Shown here: piece after piece, positions 35,379 through 44,446 of the stretch
How positions within the stretch are numbered: the first letter of the stretch is position 1
How the letters are laid out: each line of letters opens with the position of its first letter
Assembly: GCA_021771915.1 (NCBI GenBank)
Contig: JAETNY010000006.1
Location: forward strand, 124,001 to 188,000
Direction: 5' to 3'
From: Bacillota bacterium
Lineage (GTDB): Bacteria; Bacillota; Dehalobacteriia; UBA4068; UBA4997
Length of the DNA: 64,000 bases
The notes under the pieces: model-generated
Told to the model about the DNA's origin: nothing
Database searches by the model: none
Seen by the model: only the letters and a program-made list of their open reading frames with translations
Translations under genes and position numbers: made by a program

Positions 35379-36319
35379 GACAACGCCCGACCCTGCTTAT
35401 CATAAACTGCCGCTGGTAAAAGCCTGCCGCCAATCCGCTTGAGCAGCAGCAAACGCTCAAAAAACCCCTCTCGCAGCAAATCGCCCAGCCAAGGGCGCGC
35501 CAAAAGTTCCGCCCGGCTACCGCCATGCGCACTTGCCAACACCGATACCCCGGCATTTAGCGCCGCCGCCAAAGCCTGACAATCCTCCTCGCTGCCAATT
35601 TCATCGGTAACCACCAGCTGTGGCCCCATAGAACGCAATAAAATCATCACCGCCTGCGCCTTACCACAGGCGGAAATTACATCACAGCGACTGCCCACCG
35701 CCAACTGCGGCACACCGTCAACAGCCGCTGCAATTTCCATACGCTCGTCGGCCAAACCAATATTCAGCGGCGGCAAACCAGCCTCTCCCTCGGCCAGACT
35801 GCGCACCAAATCACGCAGCAGCGTAGTTTTACCAACACCCGGAGGCGCGGCCAGCAACGTCCGCAATACTCGTCCCTGCTGCACAATATGAGGCAGAAAA
35901 GGCTTGGCCACCCCCAGCACGGCGCGTGCCAACCGAATATTCAAACTGGCAATATGCTTAAAACCACCCAGCCGCCCCTCAATAAACCAAGCCTCGCCAA
36001 CCAGCCCCACACGATGACCGCCCGGTAAAGTAACAAACCCCTGCCGCAGCTGCTCCTCATAGGCATAAACTGAATTATGCAAAAACAACATCAGCTGCCG
36101 TTCCTGCAAGGCTGCGTCCCAACGCAGCGGCAAAGTGCGCTCCCCCTCAGCCAGACAAAGACGCACCGGCTGACCAACGCGCAGACGAATTTCCTGCATG
36201 CTTTGCCAAATCTGCCCCGGCAAAGTCTGCAAAGCGGCGGACAGGGACGGCACCAACAACGCTTTAAGCTCCGCAAACTGGCTGCCCGACTGCACTAACA
36301 ATTTAACAGCTGTATTCAT
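35372..36319 (-). CDS. spoIIIAA: Stage III sporulation protein AA (secretion-type ATPase)
   Basis: 315-residue cytoplasmic ATPase of the type II/IV secretion family, believed to power the SpoIIIA-SpoIIQ complex that sustains forespore gene expression. P-loop APPGVGKTTLLRDL near residue 165, Walker B LVVTDEIGSEED and an N-terminal EIRLRVGQPV block are clear. It is first in the operon with GGAGG before the ATG. I could not recognise a sigma-E promoter in the upstream 130 bases. Confidence 0.95.
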   Translation of the reverse strand: MNTAVKLLVQSGSQFAELKALLVPSLSAALQTLPGQIWQSMQEIRLRVGQPVRLCLAEGERTLPLRWDAALQERQLMLFLHNSVYAYEEQLRQGFVTLPGGHRVGLVGEAWFIEGRLGGFKHIASLNIRLARAVLGVAKPFLPHIVQQGRVLRTLLAAPPGVGKTTLLRDLVRSLAEGEAGLPPLNIGLADERMEIAAAVDGVPQLAVGSRCDVISACGKAQAVMILLRSMGPQLVVTDEIGSEEDCQALAAALNAGVSVLASAHGGSRAELLARPWLGDLLREGFFERLLLLKRIGGRLLPAAVYDKQGRALSC

Positions 36320-36390
36320 GCGGCCACCTCCATTTCCTTTTGCTTTATTTTATTAGGCTTGACCGCAACAAAGAACATTTTTTAAAACAC

Positions 36391-36425
36391 AAAAAGAACC
36401 AGATTTTTTCACTCTGGTTCTTTTT
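36391..36425 (-). terminator. Terminator after the flavodiiron protein gene
   Basis: AAAAAGAACCAGA and TCTGGTTCTTTTT form a 13-base stem with A/T tracts on both sides, between the gene end at 36455 and spoIIIAA. Confidence 0.85.
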
Positions 36426-36454
36426 GCTATTTATAATTTTAATAGAAGCTTTTT

Positions 36455-38251
36455 TCAGGCAATCGGTTCAAAATCAGCCGCGCCGTGTTTGCAAAGCGGA
36501 CAGATAAAATCCTCCGGCAATTCGTCGCCCTCATACACATAACCGCAAACCTTGCAGACAAAACCTTTTTTGCCGGCGGTTTCCGGCTTGGGCTTAATAT
36601 TGCTCTGATAATAGCTATAAGTCACCGTTTCCTTATCTGAAAGCACTCTGGCCTCCGTCACCGAACAGATGAACATGCCGTGTGTGTCCAAATCCAGATA
36701 TTGTTCCACTTTAAGCGACATAAAGGAGTTAATATATTTAGGCAGGAAAGCCAGCCCATTATCGGAGTGCAGCGGCACCATTTCAGAAAATTTATCCACA
36801 CTGCGGCCGCTCTGAAAACCAAAATTCTCAAATATCTTAAACGGCGTTTCCACCGACAGACAGTTGACATTCATAATCCCGGTCTGTTTGATAACATGAT
36901 GTGAATAATTTTGCTTATTGATAGTAACAGCAATGCGGTTTGGCGTGCTGGTAACCTGCGCCACGGTGTTTACAATCAGACCGTTATCGCGCTTGCCGTC
37001 ATGACATGTGACAACATACAGGCCATAGCCAATTTTAAATAGCGCGGAAAGGTCGTTCTTATTGGCCGTTTCATCATGCTGCGCCAGATAATCACGACAA
37101 AGTTCGTCAGCCAAATCATTCAGCTGCTGCGAACTGGTTTCATTCAGGGCCGACATTATTTTTACCGTCGTATCAGTAAAGGTCAGATTTTTGCAGCCGG
37201 CCAGCATATTACGCATGGTCTTGGCGGCCAGCGGCGCCCAGGAACCATTCTCAATCAGCGCCACCGTTTTATTCTGAAAATTGCGCTCCGTCAAATGATT
37301 AATAAACTCTTTCATAAACGGAAAAATATCCGCATTATAGGTGGTAGTTGCCAAAACCAGCCGACCAAAGCGGAATGCGTCCGCCACTGCCTGCGCCATA
37401 TCACAGCGCGCCAAATCATAAGCAACAACCTCCGGGCAGCCACGACTGCGCAACTTATCAGCCAGCTGCTCCACGGCCTTTTTGGTATGCCCATAAACTG
37501 AGGTATAAGCCAGCATAATACCCTCGCTCTCCGTGCTGTAAGACGACCAGAGATTATACAAATTCAGATAATAGCCCAGATTTTCCGTCAGAACCGGACC
37601 ATGCAGCGGACAAATTCTGGCAATATCCAAAGCGCCGGCCTTTTTCAGCAACGCCTGGACCTGCGCGCCATATTTGCCAACAATACCAATAAAATACCGG
37701 CGCGCCTCATCGGCCCAGGGCTCGTCCACATCTAAAGCGCCAAACTTGCCAAAACCATCGGCGGAAAACAAAACCTTATCCACATTATCATAAGTAACAA
37801 TAACCTCCGGCCAATGCACCATTGGCGCGGTTACAAAGGTCAGAGTGTGCTGCCCCAGGCAGAGAGTATCATTTTCGCCCACCACCAGACGGCGCTCCGC
37901 AAAATCGGTGCCGAAAAAATTCTGCATCATGGCAAAAGCTTTGGCCGAAGCCACAATCACCGCCTGCGGATAATGTTTCATAAAATTTGCAATATTTGCC
38001 GAATGGTCCGGCTCCATATGCTGCACAATCAAATAATCCGGCTGACGGTTCTGCAACACTGCTGCCAGATTATCCAGCCATTCATGCGCAAAATTGCGGT
38101 CCACCGTATCCATAACGGCAATCTTCTCATCTAAAATCACATAAGAATTGTAAGAAATGCCGTTCGGCACCGGATACTGCCCCTCAAACAAATCAACCTG
38201 ATGGTCATTAACACCAACATAACGTATATCCTGCGTAATTTCAACATTCAT
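36455..38251 (-). CDS. Multidomain flavodiiron protein (FprA type) with flavin reductase and rubredoxin domains
   Basis: 598 residues in four parts. The di-iron metallo-beta-lactamase domain (1-250) has HMEPDHSANI, VHWPEV and CPLHGPVL ligands. A flavodoxin domain (about 253-395, YTSVYGHTKKAVEQLADKL) is followed by a flavin-reductase-like domain (about 405-540) and a C-terminal rubredoxin (CKVCGYVYEG, CPLCKHG). Such proteins reduce O2 to water or NO to N2O in anaerobes. The extra domains should let one chain take electrons from NAD(P)H through flavin and rubredoxin to the di-iron site, which is inference from the domains. It has its own promoter and terminator. Confidence 0.93.
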   Translation of the reverse strand: MNVEITQDIRYVGVNDHQVDLFEGQYPVPNGISYNSYVILDEKIAVMDTVDRNFAHEWLDNLAAVLQNRQPDYLIVQHMEPDHSANIANFMKHYPQAVIVASAKAFAMMQNFFGTDFAERRLVVGENDTLCLGQHTLTFVTAPMVHWPEVIVTYDNVDKVLFSADGFGKFGALDVDEPWADEARRYFIGIVGKYGAQVQALLKKAGALDIARICPLHGPVLTENLGYYLNLYNLWSSYSTESEGIMLAYTSVYGHTKKAVEQLADKLRSRGCPEVVAYDLARCDMAQAVADAFRFGRLVLATTTYNADIFPFMKEFINHLTERNFQNKTVALIENGSWAPLAAKTMRNMLAGCKNLTFTDTTVKIMSALNETSSQQLNDLADELCRDYLAQHDETANKNDLSALFKIGYGLYVVTCHDGKRDNGLIVNTVAQVTSTPNRIAVTINKQNYSHHVIKQTGIMNVNCLSVETPFKIFENFGFQSGRSVDKFSEMVPLHSDNGLAFLPKYINSFMSLKVEQYLDLDTHGMFICSVTEARVLSDKETVTYSYYQSNIKPKPETAGKKGFVCKVCGYVYEGDELPEDFICPLCKHGAADFEPIA

Positions 38252-38299
38252 TTGCTTTCATCTCCTCCGTTTATCTGTAAACATTTGGAACTTATAAAA

Positions 38300-38328
38300 A
38301 TTATACTACATTTTAATTTGCCTGGCAA
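38300..38328 (-). promoter_or_regulatory. Promoter of the flavodiiron protein gene
   Basis: Minus-strand TTGCCA (38323-38328) and TATAAT (38300-38305), 17-base spacer; GGAGG precedes the start. Confidence 0.75.
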
Positions 38329-38398
38329 GCAAAAAAATGCAGTATAACTAAGTATATAAGAATGGTCACAGATAATACCCGGCTCAGAGCAATCATAT

Positions 38399-39091
38399 TC
38401 AGTCAATTTCCCGATACAGAGCCGCCAAATCTGCCGCCGCCAGCGCCAAATCCGTGCAGCCCGGCGCAACCACCGCCAAAGGCGGCCGACCGGTTAATTT
38501 CTCAATCATCAGCCGATTATCACGATGCATAAACTGGTTTTCATCATAATTATTCAAAATAATGCCGGCCAGCGGCAAATTATGGTTCTGCATATATTCG
38601 CAGGTGGTAACAACCGAATTAAGCGTACCCAGCCCGGCGTCGGCCACCAGCAGCACTGGCAGACGCAGCGTCTGAATAATATCCGCCAAAAACAGCTGCT
38701 GTTCCTCATCATACCGAATCGGGCAGACAATGCCGCCGCTGCCCTCCATGGTTACATAATCATAGGCCGCCGCCACGCTGTAAAAATCTTTTTTAATCCG
38801 ACTCAACTCCACCGGCAACTGCTCCAGACGAGCCGCCAAATGCGGCGAAACAGCATTTTCATACACATATGACACCATCTCCGAATAGGTCTGCTTCAAA
38901 CCGGCCACCCGGCGCACATAATCCGCATCGCCCGGCACCAGCTGGCCGTTCTGACATTCCGCGCCGCTTAAAGCCGCTTTATAATAACCAGCCGCCAGCC
39001 CAGACTGCACCAACTTTTTCACCAGCAGCGCCGTAACATAGGTTTTGCCTACATCGGTGCCAGTAGCGCTCACAAAAAGCCCTTTACTCAT
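38399..39091 (-). CDS. bioD: Dethiobiotin synthetase
   Basis: ATP-dependent closure of the ureido ring from 7,8-diaminopelargonate and CO2. The 230 residues have P-loop SATGTDVGKTYVTALL at the N-terminus, YKAALSG, MEGSGGIVCPI and VADAGLGTLNSVV. It overlaps the bioB stop by eight bases, so the two are translationally coupled in a bioB-bioD operon under the BirA-type operators at 40099-40185. Confidence 0.95.
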   Translation of the reverse strand: MSKGLFVSATGTDVGKTYVTALLVKKLVQSGLAAGYYKAALSGAECQNGQLVPGDADYVRRVAGLKQTYSEMVSYVYENAVSPHLAARLEQLPVELSRIKKDFYSVAAAYDYVTMEGSGGIVCPIRYDEEQQLFLADIIQTLRLPVLLVADAGLGTLNSVVTTCEYMQNHNLPLAGIILNNYDENQFMHRDNRLMIEKLTGRPPLAVVAPGCTDLALAAADLAALYREID

Positions 39092-40073
39092 CTAAAAGCG
39101 CCCTCCTGTAACCCAAACCGGCAATTATCTCTTTATCTGAAGCAATCGTTTCGCCAGTAGTAGTCAGCATATCACCGGAAATTGCCGCATTAGCGCCAGA
39201 CTGAAAACAACCGCGGCCGCTATCGCCCAAAAGCAGACGACCGCCCGCCAGACGAATTGCCGCCCGGGGCAAAATAAAGCGAAAAACAGCGCAAATTCGG
39301 CGCATATCATCATTAGTCAGCAAATCATTATCCGCAAAAGGCGTACCGGCAATCGGGTTCAGCATATTCACCGGCACCGAGTTCACACCCAAATCGCGCA
39401 AATCCAACGCCATATCAATTCTATCCGCCATGCTCTCGCCCAGACCCATAATGCCGCCACTGCAAACAGATAAACCGACCGCCTGCGCCGCTTTGATAGC
39501 GGCAATTTTATCATCATAGCTGTGGGTGGTGCAGACATTCGGGAAAAAACGGCGTGAAGCCTCCAGATTATTATGTACGCGCATCAGCCCGGCCGCTTTC
39601 AGCCTGGCAAACTGTGCCTCTTCCAGCAGACCAAAAGAAGCACAAACGGCAATATCACAGCTTTGGCAGATTTCCTGAATAATCGCACAGGCTTTATCAA
39701 CCTCCCAATCTGCCAGCCGCTTGCCGGAGGTCACCAGAGAAAAGCGCATCACGCCCTGCTCTGCGCTGTATTTAGCCGCCTCCACAATTTTCTCACTTTC
39801 CAGCAGTGGATATTCCTCCACATCAGTGCTATAACAGCCAGCCTGCGCACAATATTTGCAGTTCTCACTGCAACGGCCGCTCTTTGCATTGATTATCGTA
39901 CACATATCAAAGGCATCGCCACAAAAGGAGCATCGAATTTCATCGGCCGCCGCACACAAAGCCGCCAAATCCGCTGCCGCAAGCGCCAAAGCCTCCTCAC
40001 GGCTGATATTATAGCCAGCCAAAACCTTTTCCTTTAAAATATCAACTAAATTTTCCGCTTTGCTGTCCTGCAC
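39084..40073 (-). CDS. bioB: Biotin synthase
   Basis: Radical-SAM enzyme that inserts sulfur into dethiobiotin. The 329 residues show the SAM cluster motif GRCSENCKYCAQ, the GGIMGLGE segment, NMLNPIAGTPF and the C-terminal SGANAAISGDMLTTTG. The start is a GTG with a GGGGG site upstream. It is the first gene of the bioB-bioD operon. Confidence 0.97.
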   Translation of the reverse strand: MQDSKAENLVDILKEKVLAGYNISREEALALAAADLAALCAAADEIRCSFCGDAFDMCTIINAKSGRCSENCKYCAQAGCYSTDVEEYPLLESEKIVEAAKYSAEQGVMRFSLVTSGKRLADWEVDKACAIIQEICQSCDIAVCASFGLLEEAQFARLKAAGLMRVHNNLEASRRFFPNVCTTHSYDDKIAAIKAAQAVGLSVCSGGIMGLGESMADRIDMALDLRDLGVNSVPVNMLNPIAGTPFADNDLLTNDDMRRICAVFRFILPRAAIRLAGGRLLLGDSGRGCFQSGANAAISGDMLTTTGETIASDKEIIAGLGYRRALLDE

Positions 40074-40098
40074 TTTATTTGCCCCCTAATATAACAAA

Positions 40099-40130
40099 TT
40101 GTAAACTATTTTTTTTATAATTTTATACAA
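40099..40130. promoter_or_regulatory. BirA-type operator 1 of bioB
   Basis: TTGTAAACT (40099-40107), 14 bases, TTTATACAA (40122-40130). This is the spaced inverted repeat recognised by biotin repressor-ligases in Firmicutes, overlapping the -10 and start region. Confidence 0.7.
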
Positions 40131-40158
40131 TTATAGCATGCGCCAAGCAATTTGTCAA
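40130..40158 (-). promoter_or_regulatory. Promoter of bioB-bioD
   Basis: Consensus minus-strand elements TTGACA (40153-40158) and TATAAT (40130-40135) with a 17-base spacer. Both elements are overlapped by BirA-type operators. Confidence 0.9.
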
Positions 40159-40185
40159 CCATATATAGACAATTTTAGTTTACAA
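40152..40185. promoter_or_regulatory. BirA-type operator 2 of bioB
   Basis: TTGTCAACC (40152-40160), 16 bases, AGTTTACAA (40177-40185). It covers the -35 element of the bioB promoter. Confidence 0.7.
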
Positions 40186-40247
40186 ATTTCCTGTGCCCAT
40201 TAATTAAAACAAAATTAGCTTATTTGCCCCAAAAACTTAAATATAGC

Positions 40248-40276
40248 TTGACTTTTCGCCAAAACTTCTTTATAAT
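40248..40276 (+). promoter_or_regulatory. Promoter of the glutamate synthase-like/rubrerythrin gene
   Basis: TTGACT (40248-40253) and TATAAT (40271-40276), 17-base spacer, with AAAGGAGG before the start at 40330. Confidence 0.8.
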
Positions 40277-40329
40277 TAATGATAATAAATACTGATAAGC
40301 AACTTTTCAGCCCCAAAAGGAGGTAAAAC

Positions 40330-42426
40330 ATGGCTATATATAAATGTAGCGTTTGCGGAAAAATTTTTGATGAGGAAAAAGAGGGTCAAAAACTCTCTGA
40401 TTTGGACGCCTGCCCGGTTTGCAAACAGCCGGTCAGCAAATTTGTGTGCATTGACCAGAAAACAGAAGCTCCGGCTGCACCCAGCTTAAACGCCGGCGAG
40501 TTGGCGTATGACGCGGCAACCGCCCGACACGACCAGTCAATCCGCTATATGGCGGAAATTCACGAAATGGCTGTTTCCGGCAAAACCATCGGCGGCGCAA
40601 TGTCCACCCAAATGCCACTGCCCAGCTGGGACGATATTCTGCTGATTGGCGCACAGCTGGCTAGAATGCCACTGAACGACCATGACCCGGTTGACACCAG
40701 AACCATTATCGGCAAAAAAGCCTTAAAACCTATGGTTTTGGAAAGCCCGATTTACATATCGCATATGTCTTTCGGCGCGCTTTCGCAGGAAATAAAGGTA
40801 GCGCTGGCTAAAGGTTCGGCGCTGGCCAAAACTGCCATGTGCAGCGGTGAGGGCGGTATTCTGCCGGCTGAACAGGCCGCCGCCTATAAATATATTTTTG
40901 AATATGTGCCAAACAAATACAGCGTCACCGATGAAAACCTGCGCAATGCCGATGCGATTGAAATTAAAATTGGTCAGGGCACCAAACCAGGTATGGGCGG
41001 TCATCTGCCCGGCGAAAAGGTAACGGCAGAGATTGCGGCACTGCGCGGTAAAAAGCAGGGCGAGGACGTGCAAAGCCCCAGCAAATTTGCCGAGTTAAAC
41101 TCACCAGACGACGTTAAAGCCATGGTGGAAATGCTAAGAGAACGCTCCGCCGGACGGCCGATTGGTCTGAAAATTGCCGCCGGCAATATTGAGCAGGATT
41201 TAGCCGTCTGCGTTTATGCCGGCGCAGATTTTGTCACTATTGACGGGCGTGGCGGCGCTACTGGCTCCAGCCCTCTGCTGCTCAGAGAAGCTACCACCGT
41301 TCCGACTATCTATGCCCTGCACCGCGCCAGAAAATATCTTAACGCTGTTAAATCTGATATGCAGCTGATAATTACCGGCGGCCTGCGCGTTTCCGCCGAT
41401 TTTGCCAAAGCCTTAGCCATGGGCGCCGACGCGGTTGCCATTGCCAGCGCGGCCTTGATTGCCGCTGCCTGTCAGCAATATCGCATATGCGGCAGCGGTA
41501 ACTGCCCGGTTGGTGTAGCCACACAAAATCCGGAACTGCGTGCTCGTCTGAAAATTGACGCCGCCGCCCAGCGCACAGCCAACTTCCTGAATGTGTCCAG
41601 AGCAGAACTGCAAACCTTTGCCAGAGTTACCGGGCACACCTCTGTACACGATTTAAGCATTGCCGACCTCATCACCTTAAACGAGGATATAGCCAAATAT
41701 ACAGATATTCCGCATGCCGGCATTGCCCAGACAGAACCCCAAATTAACATAAAAAAGGAGCATAACAACATGGTACAAGTTAAATGTAAGCTCTGCGGCA
41801 CAGTTTTTGAGGCCACCAGTCTGGCCGAGGCCACCTGCCCGGTCTGCAAAGCCACTGGCGATAAGCTGGAATTATTAACAGCAGAAACCGCCAATCCCTA
41901 TGCCGGCACGCAAACTGAACAAAATTTGCTGGCCGCCTTTGCCGGTGAATCACAGGCGCGCAATAAATACAGCTATTTTGCCTCCAAGGCCAAAAAAGAG
42001 GGTTTTGAGCAGATTGCCGCTTTGTTCCTGCAAACCGCCGATAACGAGAAAGAACACGCCAAAATGTGGTTTAAAGAATTGAACGGCATTGGCAGCACCG
42101 CCGAAAATCTGGCCGCCGCAGCTGCCGGTGAAAATCATGAATGGACAGATATGTATGTTGGCTTTGCAGAAACTGCTGAACGCGAGGGTTTTCCGGAGTT
42201 GGCGCAGAAATTCCGCATGGTTGCCGATATTGAAAAACGCCATGAGGAGCGTTACCGCGCTTTGCTGAAAAATGTGGAGACCCAACAGGTATTCCAGAAA
42301 AGCGAGGTTAAAGTTTGGGAGTGTCGCAACTGCGGCCATATCGTGGTTGGCACTGCCGCGCCGGAAATCTGCCCGGTTTGCGCCCACCCACAGTCTTATT
42401 TTGAAGTTCATGCCGAAAATTATTAA
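40330..42426 (+). CDS. Rubredoxin-like/FMN-binding glutamate synthase-like protein joined to rubrerythrin
   Basis: 698 residues. Residues 1-45 are a rubredoxin-like knuckle ([18 protein letters not shown]). Residues about 80-470 are the FMN-binding glutamate synthase domain ([46 protein letters not shown], and the CGSGNCPVG cluster motif). From Met481 follows a full rubrerythrin: zinc-knuckle [10 protein letters not shown], four-helix di-iron domain ([44 protein letters not shown]) and rubredoxin [10 protein letters not shown]...CPVCAHP. Rubrerythrin removes peroxide. AAAGGAG (41754-41760) stands nine bases before that Met, and one C fewer in CCCC (near 41737) would place a TAA just before it. 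The fusion may thus be two genes joined by an indel. Confidence 0.85.
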   Translation: MAIYKCSVCGKIFDEEKEGQKLSDLDACPVCKQPVSKFVCIDQKTEAPAAPSLNAGELAYDAATARHDQSIRYMAEIHEMAVSGKTIGGAMSTQMPLPSWDDILLIGAQLARMPLNDHDPVDTRTIIGKKALKPMVLESPIYISHMSFGALSQEIKVALAKGSALAKTAMCSGEGGILPAEQAAAYKYIFEYVPNKYSVTDENLRNADAIEIKIGQGTKPGMGGHLPGEKVTAEIAALRGKKQGEDVQSPSKFAELNSPDDVKAMVEMLRERSAGRPIGLKIAAGNIEQDLAVCVYAGADFVTIDGRGGATGSSPLLLREATTVPTIYALHRARKYLNAVKSDMQLIITGGLRVSADFAKALAMGADAVAIASAALIAAACQQYRICGSGNCPVGVATQNPELRARLKIDAAAQRTANFLNVSRAELQTFARVTGHTSVHDLSIADLITLNEDIAKYTDIPHAGIAQTEPQINIKKEHNNMVQVKCKLCGTVFEATSLAEATCPVCKATGDKLELLTAETANPYAGTQTEQNLLAAFAGESQARNKYSYFASKAKKEGFEQIAALFLQTADNEKEHAKMWFKELNGIGSTAENLAAAAAGENHEWTDMYVGFAETAEREGFPELAQKFRMVADIEKRHEERYRALLKNVETQQVFQKSEVKVWECRNCGHIVVGTAAPEICPVCAHPQSYFEVHAENY
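41754..41772 (+). promoter_or_regulatory. Internal ribosome-binding site and start codon of the rubrerythrin part
   Basis: AAAGGAG followed after nine bases by the in-frame ATG at 41770. Translation from here would give a free rubrerythrin of 218 residues. Confidence 0.7.
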
Positions 42427-42445
42427 TTGCTGATACCTATAAATA

Positions 42446-42490
42446 AAAAAGTACGCCGCCTTTCCACAAACTAAAGGCGACGTACTTTTT
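42446..42490 (+). terminator. Terminator after the rubrerythrin part
   Basis: AAAAAGTACGCCGCCTTT pairs with AAAGGCGACGTACTTTTT with one mismatch region, then T-rich sequence, 20 bases after the stop. Confidence 0.8.
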
Positions 42491-42556
42491 GTATGAACAC
42501 TCAGCGATTGGCAAGGCCACTTTAGTGGACGCAGACAGAGTTTAGTGTGAACCATT

Positions 42557-42592
42557 TCAACCGGCCGCACCCTTTATGGTAGCGGCTGGTTG
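42557..42592 (-). terminator. Hairpin after the TrpB2-type gene
   Basis: Minus-strand CAACCAGCCGC pairs with GCGGCCGGTTG around a 12-base loop, 16 bases after the stop. No strong T-run follows, so termination is plausible but not certain. Confidence 0.5.
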
Positions 42593-42607
42593 ATTATTTA
42601 ATCAATT

Positions 42608-43981
42608 TTAATCAACTTTGGGCAGAGAAGCCAACGCGGCGGCAATTTCCGCGTCACTGGGAATATAATTGCTCATTTCACCATTATGAAACTTTTCATA
42701 AGCCACCAAATCAAAATAGCCAGTGCCGGTTAAACCAAATAAAATATTTTTTTCTTCACCGGTTTCCTGACATTTTTTAGCTTCATTTATCGCCACCAAA
42801 ATAGCATGGCTGGATTCCGGCGCTGGCAAAATGCCCTCCACCCGGGCAAATTCTTCCGCCGCCTGAAAAACCTCCGTCTGGCGCACAGACTGCGCCTCCA
42901 TATAACCATCGGCATAAAGCTGGCTTAAAATGCTGCTCATGCCATGAAAACGCAAACCGCCGGCATGGTCAGCAGATGGCATAAAACAGCTTCCCAGCGT
43001 ATACATCTTCGCCAACGGACAAACCATACCCGTATCGCAAAAATCATAGCGATATTCGCCGCGCGTCAACGTGGGACAAGAGGCCGGCTCCACCGCAATA
43101 AAGCGATAATCCGCTTCACCACGCAGCTTTTCGCCCATAAATGGTGCAATCAAACCGCCCAAATTGCTGCCACCGCCAGCACAGCCAATGATAATATCCG
43201 GCTTAACACCATATTTATCAAGCGCCAGCTTGGCCTCCAGACCGATAATAGACTGATGCAGCAATACCTGATTAAGCACACTGCCCAAAACATAACGGTA
43301 ACCGGGCGTGTTTACAGCAACCTCCACGGCTTCGCTGATAGCGCAGCCTAATGAACCAGTGGTGCCGGGAAATTCAGCCAAAATTTTGCGGCCAACCTGA
43401 GTAATTTCCGAGGGCGAAGGTGTTACGGAAGCGCCATATACGCGCATAACCTCTCGCCGGAAAGGTTTTTGCTCATATGAACATTTTACCATAAATACCT
43501 GACAATCAAGTCCCAGATAACCGCAAGCCATGGAAAGCGCCGTACCCCACTGCCCGGCCCCGGTTTCTGTGGTAACGCCCTTTAACCCCTGGGCCTTGGC
43601 ATAATAGGCCTGCGCAATAGCAGAATTTAACTTGTGCGAACCAGATGTGTTATTGCCCTCAAATTTATAATAAATTTTAGCCGGAGTTTGCAACTTTTCT
43701 TCCAGACAATAGGCACGCACCAGCGGCGCCGGCCGATACATTTTATAAAAATCGCGAATTTCCTGCGGAATATCAAAATAAGGCGTATCATTATCCAGTT
43801 CCTGCTGCACCAATTCAGCGCAAAACACAGTTTCCAACTCCGCCGCTGTCATCGGCTGCAATGTGCCGGGATTCAGCAGCGGCGCGGGCTTATTGCTCAT
43901 ATCTGCGCGCAGATTATACCACTGACGCGGCATTTCATCTTCAGTTAAATAAATTTTGTAAGGAATTTTGTTTTCAGCCAT
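42608..43981 (-). CDS. TrpB2-type tryptophan synthase beta-like PLP enzyme
   Basis: 457-residue PLP enzyme of the TrpB2 branch, longer than the TrpB that pairs with TrpA. It makes tryptophan from indole and serine, probably without a TrpA partner. PLP lysine in NTSGSHKLNSAIAQAYYAK, ETGAGQWGTALSMAC and the phosphate loop GCAGGGSNLGG are visible. The ATG at 43981 follows AAAGGAGC; the open frame up to 44194 is the leader RNA and not coding. No other trp gene is in the window. A Trp-specific T-box controls it, which supports a role in tryptophan supply by indole salvage. Confidence 0.92.
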   Translation of the reverse strand: MAENKIPYKIYLTEDEMPRQWYNLRADMSNKPAPLLNPGTLQPMTAAELETVFCAELVQQELDNDTPYFDIPQEIRDFYKMYRPAPLVRAYCLEEKLQTPAKIYYKFEGNNTSGSHKLNSAIAQAYYAKAQGLKGVTTETGAGQWGTALSMACGYLGLDCQVFMVKCSYEQKPFRREVMRVYGASVTPSPSEITQVGRKILAEFPGTTGSLGCAISEAVEVAVNTPGYRYVLGSVLNQVLLHQSIIGLEAKLALDKYGVKPDIIIGCAGGGSNLGGLIAPFMGEKLRGEADYRFIAVEPASCPTLTRGEYRYDFCDTGMVCPLAKMYTLGSCFMPSADHAGGLRFHGMSSILSQLYADGYMEAQSVRQTEVFQAAEEFARVEGILPAPESSHAILVAINEAKKCQETGEEKNILFGLTGTGYFDLVAYEKFHNGEMSNYIPSDAEIAAALASLPKVD

Positions 43982-44061
43982 TTTCGTTTGCTCCTTTATC
44001 TTTTTTTCTGGAACAAAGTCACAATTAGTTTGTACTGTATCCAATTTTTTATAACAAGCAC

Positions 44062-44103
44062 AAAAAAACGCCTTTGTCCCAAATAACTGCTGGGACAAAA
44101 GCG
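44062..44103 (-). terminator. T-box-controlled terminator
   Basis: Stem TTTTGTCCC/GGGACAAAGG with GC closing pairs and a T7 run (44062-44068 on the plus strand as A7). Confidence 0.85.
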
Positions 44104-44378
44104 ATAAAATGCTTCTGCGGTGCCACCCGGCTTGACGCTCAGAATTTATATTCCCCAAACGGTAAAAAGCGCCCACCTCTGCACGTACTAACATACGCCG
44201 GTTTTGATAACGGAGTTCCCTCTCCGGCGCGCCTACTTGCCAACGTCAAAAGCCTGACACTGGTTTCAGTTTGCCCTCAAAAGCCCATTCAGCCAAACGC
44301 TCCCTGCCGCATTCCCACCGCCGGCGACTCTCTGTGAGGTACCTGCCTGACTTACTTACACTTTTTCTTCGGTTTATG
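44062..44378 (-). promoter_or_regulatory. T-box leader, probable tryptophan specifier
   Basis: Transcribed leader of the TrpB2-type gene. It has the conserved GGGTGGCACCGC (44128-44117 on the minus strand), an AGAGAG stem-I start near 44332, and GAATGGGC with TGG (44287-44285) where the specifier codon is expected. It ends in a terminator hairpin, TTTTGTCCC and GGGACAAAGGC (about 44103-44069), followed by seven T. Uncharged tRNA-Trp should open the antiterminator. The specifier assignment is by position and not by a computed fold. Confidence 0.88.
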
Positions 44379-44384
44379 TTTAGC

Positions 44385-44413
44385 ATTATATCACTTTACC
44401 GTGCTAATGTCAA
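44385..44413 (-). promoter_or_regulatory. Promoter of the T-box-TrpB2 unit
   Basis: Consensus minus-strand TTGACA (44408-44413) and TATAAT (44385-44390), 17-base spacer. Confidence 0.9.
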
Positions 44414-44446
44414 GAAGTTTTTTTCGCCTTAAGCTGTTTTTATCAA

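Noticed and set aside
36320-36454. Sigma-E promoter expected before spoIIIAA
   Set aside because: No convincing -35/-10 pair of the sigma-E type could be read; not annotated although one is likely by family knowledge.
43982-44194. 71-codon N-terminal extension of the TrpB2-type protein
   Set aside because: The stretch encodes the T-box and terminator of the leader RNA; a good ribosome-binding site marks the ATG at 43981.
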